Positions 6,770 to 14,289 of a DNA stretch of 20,384 nt are shown here, piece after piece; the first letter of the stretch is position 1; each line of letters starts with the position of its first letter. Source of the DNA: Desulfobacteraceae bacterium (GTDB lineage: Bacteria > Desulfobacterota > Desulfobacteria > Desulfobacterales > UBA5616); contig JAUXEW010000019.1 in the NCBI GenBank assembly GCA_030620375.1, forward strand, positions 1 to 20,384. The letters are read 5' to 3'. Made by a program: the position numbers and the translations under genes. A model generated the notes under the pieces. That model saw only the letters and a program-made list of their open reading frames with translations, was not told the DNA's origin and did no database searches.

Positions 6770-7618
6770 ATGGAAATCAAAACGTTTGGAATCATCGGAG
6801 CGGGCCAGATGGGCAACGGAATTGCCCAAATAGCCGCCATGAGCGGAATAGATATAATTATGAACGATATAAAACAGGAATTTGTTGAACGCGGTATAAA
6901 TACGATTACAAAAAATTTATCCCGCCGTGTGGATAAGGGGAAGATGTCCGCTGAAGATAAAGATGCGGTTTTAGGAAGGATAAAAACAAGTGTGGATTTA
7001 AAGGATATGGCGAATGCGGGGTTTGTAGTTGAGGCTGCTATAGAAAATGAAGCTATAAAATTCGAAATTTTTAAATCCCTTGATACTATTTGCCGTCCGG
7101 ACGTGATTCTGGCAACCAATACGTCTTCAATCCCTATTGGGCGAATAGCCGCACAAACGAATCGGCCGGAAAAGGTTGTCGGCATGCATTTTATGAATCC
7201 AGTGCCGGTCATGAAATTGGTGGAGGTTATCCGCGGTCTCGAAACATCTGACGAGACGTTCCAAACAACCTGGGACCTTTCAATTAAACTCGGAAAGACA
7301 CCGGCTGAGGCAAACGATTATCCTGGCTTCATTGCAAACAGGATTTTATTGCCAATGCTTAATGAGGCGGTTTATTGCCTGTATCATGGCGTCGGAAGTC
7401 GAGAAGATATCGATACGGTCATGAAACTGGGAATGAATCATCCAATGGGGCCTCTGGCCCTGGCGGATCTGATCGGCTTAGATACCTGTTTGGCCATCAT
7501 GGAAACCCTTTATGACGGATTTAAAGATTCCAAATACCGTCCCTGTCCATTGCTGAGAAAGTATGTAGAGGCAGGTCGTCTCGGAAGAAAAACCGGGCGG
7601 GGATTTTATGAATACTAA
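6770..7618 (+). CDS. hbd: 3-hydroxybutyryl-CoA dehydrogenase
   Basis: This single-domain 282-residue enzyme matches the usual length of bacterial 3-hydroxybutyryl-CoA dehydrogenases. The N-terminal Rossmann fold starts GIIGAGQMGNGIAQ (residues 8-20). The catalytic region shows NTSS (Ser119) and GMHFMNPVPVMKLVE with the His140-Glu152 pair and Asn143. The C-terminal domain has YPGFIANRIL and NHPMGPLALADLIGLD. It would oxidise 3-hydroxybutyryl-CoA to acetoacetyl-CoA with NAD(P)+. The start is supported by AAAGGAG (6758-6764). It is probably co-transcribed with the thiolase upstream; a hairpin-rich MITE-like element begins 4 nt after its stop and may end the transcript. Confidence 0.93.
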   Translation: MEIKTFGIIGAGQMGNGIAQIAAMSGIDIIMNDIKQEFVERGINTITKNLSRRVDKGKMSAEDKDAVLGRIKTSVDLKDMANAGFVVEAAIENEAIKFEIFKSLDTICRPDVILATNTSSIPIGRIAAQTNRPEKVVGMHFMNPVPVMKLVEVIRGLETSDETFQTTWDLSIKLGKTPAEANDYPGFIANRILLPMLNEAVYCLYHGVGSREDIDTVMKLGMNHPMGPLALADLIGLDTCLAIMETLYDGFKDSKYRPCPLLRKYVEAGRLGRKTGRGFYEY

Positions 7619-7622
7619 ATAT

Positions 7623-7705
7623 TGATGGTCTCGTAAAAAGTCAAAAAACGTCCTTTTTTGTCACCCCGGCGAAAGCCGGAATGACGACTTTTTACGAGGC
7701 CATCA
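7623..7705. mobile_element. MITE-like element with 20-bp terminal inverted repeats
   Basis: The 83-bp element is bounded by TGATGGTCTCGTAAAAAGTC (7623-7642) and GACTTTTTACGAGGCCATCA (7686-7705), which are inverted repeats with one mismatch. The core contains a hairpin CCGGC-GAAA-GCCGG (7666-7679). A relative with the same termini and core is at 15136-15293. It is too short to encode a transposase, so any movement would need one in trans. No target-site duplication is visible here. Placed 4 nt after the hbd stop, it could also act as a terminator. Confidence 0.75.
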
Positions 7706-7720
7706 CCGATTGATGAGATC

Positions 7721-7759
7721 AAAAATGGTCCGGGATCAGACGGTTTTGTAAAACCCGGA
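7721..7759 (-). terminator. Possible terminator of the ACT-domain gene
   Basis: On the minus strand, 25 nt after the ACT gene stop, the arms TCCGGG and CCCGGA (7754-7759 and 7729-7734) enclose a nested GTTTT-GT-AAAAC hairpin and are followed by CCATTTTTGATC. The stem is interrupted by a bulge and the T-run has only five residues, so efficiency is uncertain. Confidence 0.4.
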
Positions 7760-7783
7760 AATTGGGCGGTTTTTGTTTAGGCG

Positions 7784-8269
7784 CTATTTATCTTTGAAAA
7801 TGCTGGCGGCAAGGTCTATATCTTCCGGGCAGAACACGAAGAGGCATTTTTTATCCGGAGAAGAGACGGATCCGTAAACATAATTAATATTGATTCCTTC
7901 TTCACCAAAAATTTTGGCCACGTTTGCCAGGGATCCGGGTTTGTTGTCGAGTTCTATGACAATGACAGGCATAATATCAAACACATAATCATTTTTTGAC
8001 AATAAATCCAAAGCTTTATCTGTATTATCGGCCAAAAGCCGGATTAATGCGAATTCTGACGAGTCTTTCCGCATGGAATTATAACTTGCAGCAGATGCAA
8101 TTCGTTTTAATGATTTTCCTCGGGCCTGGAACAGTTCTTTTACATAGCTTGAAGCATCCTGGATGGTCAACGCATCTACATTAATGCCTGAATCAGCGAA
8201 CAGTGATGCCAATTTGCCCAACTCGCCGGGGATGTTTTTTAGAAAAAGTGAGATTTCAGTTCGAATCAT
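7784..8269 (-). CDS. Tandem ACT-domain protein
   Basis: Two ACT domains are visible: one starting RTEISLFLKNIPGELGKLASLFADSGINVDAL, the second PVIVIELDNKPGSLANVAKIFGEEGINI (about residues 101-129). Each has the Gly-containing loop where ACT domains bind amino acids. Such stand-alone proteins are often next to phenylacetate-CoA ligase genes or act as amino-acid sensors; the ligand here is unknown. The protein is about 20-30 residues longer than the common 143-residue type because of a basic stretch (around KELFQARGKSLKRIASAASY) between the first strand pair and SSEFALIRLL. ATG 8269 lies 6 nt after AAGGAG; an adjacent ATG at 8272 is possible. It is divergent from the isomerase gene. Confidence 0.82.
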   Translation of the reverse strand: MIRTEISLFLKNIPGELGKLASLFADSGINVDALTIQDASSYVKELFQARGKSLKRIASAASYNSMRKDSSEFALIRLLADNTDKALDLLSKNDYVFDIMPVIVIELDNKPGSLANVAKIFGEEGININYVYGSVSSPDKKCLFVFCPEDIDLAASIFKDK

Positions 8270-8298
8270 CATGGACTCCTTCTGTGTTATTTTTAATA

Positions 8299-8328
8299 CC
8301 CCGCCCGCTTGCAGCGGGGAGCTTCAAT
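8299..8328 (+). repeat. Short palindromic repeat, copy C
   Basis: CCCCGC (8299-8304) and GCGGGG (8314-8319) form the arms, followed by AGCTTCAAT as in the other copies. It lies 27 nt upstream of the ACT gene in the 289-nt divergent gap (8273-8561). The rest of that gap is AT-rich and has no gene; a TTGACA at 8527-8532 is too close to the isomerase start to be its -35 box. Confidence 0.6.
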
Positions 8329-8561
8329 CTTCGCAAAGATTTAACTCTTCGAGCCGATAATGTCAAAAGTTTTATGATAAAGTTATCCCTCATTCTGAAG
8401 AATAAAAAGTGCGAACCCGTTGCTGGTTAAGCTATATAAGGGCCATGCGCAGGCCAGCTAAAAGTAGGAGGGAGGCTTCAATTAACGGGAAATAACGCGT
8501 ATAAAAAGGCTAAAACAAAAATAATTTTGACATAACCTTCGGGACCCTAAGGAGATATTAT

Positions 8562-9563
8562 ATGAAAAGAAAGCAGCGGATGCCGATTGGGTGCGGCGTG
8601 GCAGTAATAGTCCTTTTGACCGCTGTTTATAGTATGTCAGCATTGGGAGACCAACCGGTAAAAGCGTATATTGCAACCGTCAACGGAGCCGGAATTACGA
8701 TAAGGGATTTTAAATGGGCCGATAGCCTTGCTGAGCAAAAAGAGGCCCGTTCGGGGAAACCGGTAGATACTGTTCGATTTGCAGAAAGCAAGAAAATTAT
8801 CCTTGAAAGCCTTATCAACAGAGAATTACTCTTTCAGGAAAGCAAAAAGAAAGGCATTGTCATCGGAGAACCTGAAGTAACCCCGGCATATAATTCCCTC
8901 ATCGAGGATATGCCACGTGAAATCGACTTGGAAACATTTTTCAAAGAACTCGATTTTTCGGAGGAAAAGATTAAAGATGAGTTGCGGCGCGTGATCGCGA
9001 TACAGCGGTTACTCGATCAGGAACTCGCTATAGATGATACCGTTACGGAAAAGGAAATGAAAAATTTCTATGATTCAAACCTGAGCCAGTTTATCATTCC
9101 GGGCCCGGTTCACGCCAGCCACATCCTCATTAAAGTTGACTTAAAATCGAACGAATCCAAAAACGCTCAGGCACGAAAACAGATTGAAACCATACAGGAA
9201 AGGCTAAGGAACGGTGAAAATTTTGCCAAAATGGCCAAAATGTATTCTCAAGGACCCAGCGGTATAAAAGGCGGCGATATCGGATGGTTAAGACACGGGC
9301 AAACGGTAAGACCTTTTGAAGCTGCCGCATTTGCTTTAGAACCAGGGGAAATCAGTGATATTGTGGAAACCCGGTTTGGTTATCATCTTATTAAAATGCT
9401 TGAAAAAAGGCCCGAAACCATTATCGCTTATCAAGACGTTAAAGATACGCTTATGGAACACCTCATACAGGAAAAAGTGAAGGCCATTCAAACCGCCTAT
9501 ATTAATAAACTAAAACAAAGTGCCGCTATCGAAATATTTCAAGAACAAATGAAAACGTTTTAA
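8562..9563 (+). CDS. Exported parvulin-type peptidyl-prolyl isomerase (SurA/PrsA-like)
   Basis: This 333-residue protein has a signal peptide: a basic N-terminus (MKRKQR), a hydrophobic core at about 11-27 and a likely cleavage after SMSALG (about residue 29). The single Cys11 lies before the hydrophobic core, so this is not a lipobox. A SurA-N-like helical chaperone region (about 35-175) is followed by a PpiC rotamase domain (about 181-282) with HASHILIKV, GGDIGWLRHGQ and FGYHLIKMLEKR. It would assist folding of proteins in the periplasm. The start has AAGGAG (8549-8554) 7 nt upstream. It appears monocistronic, with a terminator right after its stop and the ACT gene divergent. Confidence 0.9.
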   Translation: MKRKQRMPIGCGVAVIVLLTAVYSMSALGDQPVKAYIATVNGAGITIRDFKWADSLAEQKEARSGKPVDTVRFAESKKIILESLINRELLFQESKKKGIVIGEPEVTPAYNSLIEDMPREIDLETFFKELDFSEEKIKDELRRVIAIQRLLDQELAIDDTVTEKEMKNFYDSNLSQFIIPGPVHASHILIKVDLKSNESKNAQARKQIETIQERLRNGENFAKMAKMYSQGPSGIKGGDIGWLRHGQTVRPFEAAAFALEPGEISDIVETRFGYHLIKMLEKRPETIIAYQDVKDTLMEHLIQEKVKAIQTAYINKLKQSAAIEIFQEQMKTF

Positions 9564-9589
9564 TATCATTTTGTTCTTTATTTTTTTTT
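9541..9589 (+). terminator. AU-rich intrinsic terminator after the isomerase gene
   Basis: AAGAACAAATGA (9541-9552) pairs with TCATTTTGTTCTT (9566-9578) with a single-base bulge, and a run of T residues follows (to 9589). The left arm lies inside the last codons of the isomerase gene and the loop carries its stop codon. Confidence 0.55.
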
Positions 9590-9719
9590 AAATTGTATAT
9601 ATAGTTAGTTTTTTTGTTGCCTGGCTCGAATAAGCAACCAGGTGAGACCTTAACGAGAATGATTATTAGCGGACTAATCTATGGAATGTATTCAATTTAC
9701 GGTTGTTTGTATGTTTTTT

Positions 9720-9732
9720 TTAACCGGGTTAA
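9720..9732. promoter_or_regulatory. Palindrome upstream of the synthase-thiolase operon
   Basis: TTAACC-G-GGTTAA is a perfect 13-bp inverted repeat 97 nt before the ATG at 9830. It could be an operator. No convincing -35/-10 pair accompanies it. The rest of the 266-nt gap (9564-9829) is AT-rich, with an imperfect CCTGG/CCAGG hairpin near 9619-9642. Confidence 0.3.
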
Positions 9733-9829
9733 TACCAAGAGCAAACCTTAAATCATATATCCGATGAAAGGGGATTACACGATAAGCAATTAACCCGATA
9801 AATTCATTATTTTTTTGAAAGGAGGTCTG

Positions 9830-11287
9830 ATGATTGGAATTTGTTCTTATGGCGGTTATGTGCCGCGCTACCGGTTGAACCGGGGATTGATCTTCGCCGG
9901 TATCGGATGGATGAACGCAGCAAGCATTGCGCTTGCCAGGGGTGAAAAAGCAGTAGCCAATTTTGACGAAGACAGTCTCACCTTGGCGGTTGCGGCCGGG
10001 ATCGATGCGTTGACCGGGATCGACCGAGAGAAAGTCGAAGGGGTGTATTTTGCATCTACCACAATGCCTTACAAAGAACGGTTAAACGCCGGTATCATCA
10101 CAGGGGCGTTGGGACTGGATGAACATGTTCGTTCGGCAGATTTCAGCGGCGGGCTGAAGGCCGGAACAACCGCATTACTTTCCGCAATTGAAAGTGTGGA
10201 ATCAAAACGGATCAATAATTTGTTGGTAACCGTGTCTGATTGCCGCTTGGGGAAACCCGCATCCTCTCAGGAAATGCTTTTCGGTGATGCAGCCGTCGCT
10301 TTTTTGGTGGGTGACGAAAATGTTATAGCCGAATTTAAAGATTCCTATTCTGTAACCATTGATTTTAGTGATCACTTCAGAGGTGCCAGTGCCAAGTATG
10401 ACCGTCAGTGGGAAGACCGATGGATTCGGGATTTGGGATTTGCTCAGTTTATCCCGGCGGCTGTAAATGGACTGTTAGAAAAGACAGATCTTGCCATGAG
10501 CGTTTTTGCCAAAGTGGTTTATCCCTGCCATTATCCGGCTGCTCGGAAAAAACTGAACAAGGTTCTGGGGATCGCACCCGAGCAGGAGCAGAACAACCTT
10601 CAGGCGGAGATCGGTGAATCCGGCACCCCGCATTCGTTGGTGATGCTGGCTGCCGCCTTGGAAGAGGCCAAACCCGGTGACAAGATTTTGGTGGTCAGCT
10701 ACGGGAGCGGCTGTGATGCACTTTGTTTTGAAGTGACCGAGAACATTAACAAGAAAAACGGGGCTAAGGGTATTTCCGGAAGTCTGGCCAACAAGGCCGA
10801 ATTGGACAATTACACCAAACTGTTGGTCTGGCGTGATATTCTTCCGGCAGACTTCGGCTTAAGAATGGAAGAAGACCAGTGGACAAGATTTTCATCCCTC
10901 TATCGGATGCGTAAGTTTATACTGGGATTGTGGGGCACAAAATGCAAGGAATGCGGAACCCCTCAGATTCCACCGCAACGGATCTGCGTAAACCCGGATT
11001 GTGGTGCAGTGGGTAAAATGGATCCCATACGATTTTCAGATAAGGTCGGGCACGTCACCAGTTACACCGGTGACAACCTGGCGGCTTCCTATGATCCGCC
11101 GTCCATTTACGGACAGATCGAGTTTGAAGGTGGGGGGAGATTTATGTTTGATATAACCGACTGTAGCTTTGATGACATGTCTACAGACATGGCGGTGAGC
11201 ATGAGCTTTCGCAGGAAGTATTATGATGAAAAGCGAGACCTTTCCGGATACTTCTGGAAAGCCGTTCCCGTAAAGGAGGTGAAGTAA
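9830..11287 (+). CDS. HMG-CoA-synthase-like protein fused to a DUF35 zinc-ribbon/OB-fold domain
   Basis: The 485-residue product joins two modules. Residues 1 to about 300 look like the thiolase-fold HMG-CoA synthase family (MIGICSYGGYVPRYR, FGDAAVAFLVGD, VVSYGSGCDAL). Residues about 345-485 look like a DUF35 acyl-CoA-associated domain, with a zinc ribbon C372-x2-C375-x10-C386-x4-C391 and an OB-fold. Catalytic His234 is kept (YPCHYP), but the usual nucleophilic Cys aligns with Leu109 (ADFSGGLKAGT) and the usual general-base Glu with Thr77 (STTMPY). It is therefore unlikely to be a normal HMG-CoA synthase and may be a structural or CoA-binding partner of the thiolase encoded directly after it. 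ATG 9830, not TTG 9815, is the start, since AAAGGAGG is at 9818-9825. Confidence 0.82.
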   Translation: MIGICSYGGYVPRYRLNRGLIFAGIGWMNAASIALARGEKAVANFDEDSLTLAVAAGIDALTGIDREKVEGVYFASTTMPYKERLNAGIITGALGLDEHVRSADFSGGLKAGTTALLSAIESVESKRINNLLVTVSDCRLGKPASSQEMLFGDAAVAFLVGDENVIAEFKDSYSVTIDFSDHFRGASAKYDRQWEDRWIRDLGFAQFIPAAVNGLLEKTDLAMSVFAKVVYPCHYPAARKKLNKVLGIAPEQEQNNLQAEIGESGTPHSLVMLAAALEEAKPGDKILVVSYGSGCDALCFEVTENINKKNGAKGISGSLANKAELDNYTKLLVWRDILPADFGLRMEEDQWTRFSSLYRMRKFILGLWGTKCKECGTPQIPPQRICVNPDCGAVGKMDPIRFSDKVGHVTSYTGDNLAASYDPPSIYGQIEFEGGGRFMFDITDCSFDDMSTDMAVSMSFRRKYYDEKRDLSGYFWKAVPVKEVK

Positions 11288-12493
11288 ATGGCTGATGGAA
11301 TTAAAGATAAAGTGGCAATCTTGGGTATGGGATGCACACGATTCGGCGAACGCTGGGAATCGGGTGCCGAGGATCTTATGGTCGAATCATTTATGGAATG
11401 TTTGGAAGATGCCGGTATCGAAAAAAAAGAAATCCAGGCGGCATATCTCGGCTCACATTTTATCGATGTGAATATCGGGAGAGGCGCCACCCCGCTATCG
11501 ACAACATTGCACCTGCCCTATATTCCGGTGACACGGACGGAGAACTTCTGCGCAACGGCCACGGAGGCCTTTAGGGCCGCCTGCTATTCTGTTGCAGCCG
11601 GTGTATACGATATTGTTTTAGCTCTGGGCGTTGAAAAATTAAAAGACACCGGCTATGGCGGACTTCCCGGCGGCGTTGGCGGGGGTGTTAACGCGCATAT
11701 GGTCGGTTTCAATGGGACGGCACCGGGAATGTTTGCGCTATTGGCAACCGCCTATGCCAGAAAATGGGGAATACCGATGGAAAAAGTTAAGGACGCCATC
11801 GCCCATGTTTCTGCCAAAAGCCATGCAAATGGTGCGATAAATCCCAAGGCACATTTACGACGCGTTATATCCGAGGAACAGATAAAAGCCGCCCCCATGA
11901 TCGCTTATCCGTTGGGCCTGTTTGACTGCTGCGGCGTCAGTGACGGTTCTGCTTGTGCTATTGTTACCACTCCGGAAATTGCAAAAAGCTTAAAGCCCAA
12001 CGAGGATATTGTAAAAGTAAAAGCGCTTGCGATATCGCTCAGTTCCGGAGAAGAATCGACCTATAATAACTGGGACGGCTCCTACTTTGCAACCACAAGG
12101 ATAGCTGCCGCAAAGGCTTATGAAGAAGCAGGGATAAAGAATGCCAGAGAAGAGCTCTCCATGATGGAAGTTCATGATTGTTTTTCAATCACGGAATTTG
12201 TGACCATGGAAGACCTGCAAATTTCCCCTAAGGGCGGTGCTTATGAGGATGTCATGAGCGGTTTTTATGATCTTGACGGCACGGTTCCCTGCCAGGTGGA
12301 CGGCGGTCTTAAATGCTACGGCCATCCCATCGGCGCCTCGGGGCTGCGGATGATCTATGCCATGTATGAACAGATTTTGGACAGGGTTCCCGAAGAAAGA
12401 AAAGTCAAAAATGCCCGGTCTGGATTAACCCATAATCTGGGTGGTTCACCCTCGCAGAATGTAGCGGCCATATCCATTATCGGTAAGGATTAA
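11288..12493 (+). CDS. SCP-x-like thiolase, partner of the synthase-like protein
   Basis: The 401-residue protein belongs to the thiolase superfamily branch that includes SCP-x and archaeal acetoacetyl-CoA thiolases. It keeps Cys88 (TENFCATATEA), His296 (EVHDCFS) and His346 (YGHPIGASG). The classical C-terminal Cys motif is replaced by LTHNLGG (379-385), as in SCP-x-like enzymes. It is probably an active acyl-CoA thiolase or Claisen-type condensing enzyme; substrate unknown. ATG 11288 directly follows the TAA of the synthase-like gene and uses an AAAGGAGGTG (11272-11281) inside that gene, so the two are translationally coupled. The arrangement resembles archaeal thiolase/HMG-CoA synthase/DUF35 complexes and the BbsAB benzoylsuccinyl-CoA thiolase, by analogy only. 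Confidence 0.85.
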   Translation: MADGIKDKVAILGMGCTRFGERWESGAEDLMVESFMECLEDAGIEKKEIQAAYLGSHFIDVNIGRGATPLSTTLHLPYIPVTRTENFCATATEAFRAACYSVAAGVYDIVLALGVEKLKDTGYGGLPGGVGGGVNAHMVGFNGTAPGMFALLATAYARKWGIPMEKVKDAIAHVSAKSHANGAINPKAHLRRVISEEQIKAAPMIAYPLGLFDCCGVSDGSACAIVTTPEIAKSLKPNEDIVKVKALAISLSSGEESTYNNWDGSYFATTRIAAAKAYEEAGIKNAREELSMMEVHDCFSITEFVTMEDLQISPKGGAYEDVMSGFYDLDGTVPCQVDGGLKCYGHPIGASGLRMIYAMYEQILDRVPEERKVKNARSGLTHNLGGSPSQNVAAISIIGKD

Positions 12494-12556
12494 TGGTACG
12501 GCTTGATCGTTGCCGGTCCATTTAAAGCCGGCAGCGATCCATTGGTTTGGGCAAGA

Positions 12557-12606
12557 GGCAAAGCATCTCATAAGCTTTTTTATAAGAGATGCTTTGCCTT
12601 TTTTTT
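12557..12606 (+). terminator. Strong intrinsic terminator after the thiolase operon
   Basis: GGCAAAGCATCTC (12557-12569) pairs perfectly with GAGATGCTTTGCC (12586-12598), is extended inward by ATAA/TTAT with a bulge, and is followed directly by eight T residues. It separates the synthase-thiolase operon from the next gene. The reverse direction lacks an equally good T-run. Confidence 0.88.
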
Positions 12607-12679
12607 AATTGTGATTATCGAAACAAAGTATAGCAAGGGTGCATTGAATTTTAAAGAAGATGGGCATGGGACGCATTAA

Positions 12680-13447
12680 ATGAATGAAATAGGAAAGACC
12701 ATAGAACAGTCAGATAACGAGTTGCTGGTTCAACTGGTTATGGATGCGTTGAGACGGATTATAGTTCATTACGGGACATGGTTTGCCGAGGTGGAACATC
12801 AGCTTGGTTTTGAAAACGCCATGAAGGTGGAAAAAGAGGTTTGGGATACCAGTTTGGGCAACCAGATCGAGCGACTCGGTAAAACGCTTCAATTCTCGGT
12901 GTCAAATGGTGTGCCGGATATCCTGAAAGAGCTGCCGCGGGAAGTTTTGCTGAAACTGTTGAAGAGCATCGGCATTAACTGGTTAGCCAATGACGGTATC
13001 TGGTTTCAAGCTGTTGAAAATAGTTTCGGCATGAATGATGCGAAGCGATGCAATGATAGCTGCTGGACACGTTATTCGCCCTATGAAGCAAATCGGATCA
13101 AAGCGCTTATAGATCTTCCTGAAAACGGAGGATTATCGGCTTTAAAAAAGGCCCTGTCGTTTCGCATGTATGCTCTCATTAACAAACAAACTGTCGAAGA
13201 AATAGATGACAAAACGATTGTTTTTCGGATGATCGATTGCCGGGTGCAGGCCGCCAGGAAACGGAAGGGACTTCCTGATTATCCTTGCAAGTCCGTTGGC
13301 TTGGTGGAATATCCTTATTTTGCAAAAGCCATTGATTCGAGAATCAGAACCGACTGTATCGGCTGCCCGCCGGATGATCACCCTGACGAGTGGTTTTGCG
13401 CCTGGCGATTTACGTTGGTTGAGGATCCGAGGGAATGGTCGTTGTGA
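12680..13447 (+). CDS. Uncharacterised Cys-containing protein, DUF6125-like
   Basis: I recognise this only loosely: it resembles proteins labelled DUF6125, with no known function. The 255-residue product is cytoplasmic by appearance. The N-terminal half is helical (LLVQLVMDALRRIIVHYGTWFAEVEHQLG). The C-terminal half has a KRCNDSCW segment near residues 122-128 and a conserved-looking RVQAARKRKGL and CIGCPPDDHPDEWFCAW (C226, C229, C240), which could bind metal or form disulfides. The ribosome binding site is weak. Its end overlaps the end of the opposite-strand YkgJ-type gene by 38 nt. The strong terminator upstream makes it a separate transcription unit. Confidence 0.65.
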   Translation: MNEIGKTIEQSDNELLVQLVMDALRRIIVHYGTWFAEVEHQLGFENAMKVEKEVWDTSLGNQIERLGKTLQFSVSNGVPDILKELPREVLLKLLKSIGINWLANDGIWFQAVENSFGMNDAKRCNDSCWTRYSPYEANRIKALIDLPENGGLSALKKALSFRMYALINKQTVEEIDDKTIVFRMIDCRVQAARKRKGLPDYPCKSVGLVEYPYFAKAIDSRIRTDCIGCPPDDHPDEWFCAWRFTLVEDPREWSL

Positions 13448-14120
13448 AGAGATGTTTGCCGTTTTTACGACGGATATTCATTCCTAAAGATTTGAGCGTA
13501 TCAAAGATCGTTCGGCCAAATAAAAAATCTATCATATGTGAGTCGACATTTCCTTTTTTTATCACCGAAGAACGGATTTGCAGGTCATATTGAATGATAT
13601 AGAGTGCTTTTTTTTCAAGGAGAGGGTCGGTCTTTGATGCTTTTATCTCATCAACCAGTGTCAGGACCGTTTCATACGCGCACCGCTCCTGGTGATCTTC
13701 AATTAAATCCCACAGCCCGTTAATATCTCCCATTAAATCCTGCCGCGTCAATCGGTTGCGGTCGTAAATAGCTTCAATTTCCCGGGTATCCCAGCACTTA
13801 AGGGCTTTACACTCAACAGGGCGCTTGTGATAAATTTTGCAACGGCTGCTTTCTTCGTCATAAAATATACAGGTCCGGGCACTTTTTTGGCTTTTGATCT
13901 TTATGATATCGGTTGCTGATGGAAGGAGGCATCCTTTTAAATTGTCATACGCCGGCTCACCTTTCCGGATGGTGAAAAGGTGTTTTGCCAATATGGTACC
14001 ACTTTCTATCAACGGTTTGTCTTCTAAATGAAACGCAGGCCCACCCTTTTTGCAGCAAGTTCCGCATCGAATGCAGCCCGTTACCGAGGTTTCTTTCTTT
14101 TTTGTAGGCTCTCGGATCAT
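13410..14120 (-). CDS. Second YkgJ-family cysteine-cluster protein
   Basis: The 236-residue product has the YkgJ signature: C16-x2-C19-x2-C22-C23 (GCIRCGTCCKKGG), then C64, C84, C94, and KRPVECKALKCW with C104 and C109. These cysteines probably bind zinc, iron or an Fe-S cluster; function is not established. The C-terminal half (about 120-236) lacks cysteines apart from one and looks helical. Only about 30 residues at the cluster resemble the YkgJ-type protein at 2164, so the two are distant relatives and not a recent duplication. No good ribosome binding site precedes the ATG at 14120, so the start is less sure. It is convergent and overlapping with the DUF6125-like gene. Confidence 0.78.
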   Translation of the reverse strand: MIREPTKKKETSVTGCIRCGTCCKKGGPAFHLEDKPLIESGTILAKHLFTIRKGEPAYDNLKGCLLPSATDIIKIKSQKSARTCIFYDEESSRCKIYHKRPVECKALKCWDTREIEAIYDRNRLTRQDLMGDINGLWDLIEDHQERCAYETVLTLVDEIKASKTDPLLEKKALYIIQYDLQIRSSVIKKGNVDSHMIDFLFGRTIFDTLKSLGMNIRRKNGKHLFTTTIPSDPQPT

Positions 14121-14289
14121 CTTGTTATCGTTATCTTTTTCATTAAACCGCTTGTTAGTGCCCCTTCAGATATATTAATGATCACGTATAGTAACAAAAA
14201 AGCAGGTAAGGATCAAATCCGTTACATAATTGGCGGCAAGTTTTTTTGATGGTATAATCCGGCGAATATTTTTATCTCACGGCGACATT

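Noticed and set aside
8468..8486. GGAGGCTTCAATT resembling the tail of the palindromic repeat.
   Set aside because: The palindromic core is absent; probably chance or a decayed remnant.
9655..9675. Fur-box-like sequence (GAGAATGATTATT).
   Set aside because: Only about half of the 19-bp consensus matches; not distinguishable from AT-rich background.
10408..10617. 69-codon open frame within the synthase-like gene.
   Set aside because: It is a shifted frame inside a clearly coding region and looks like no protein family.
14253..14258. Plus-strand TATAAT box.
   Set aside because: No -35 element and no plus-strand gene downstream.
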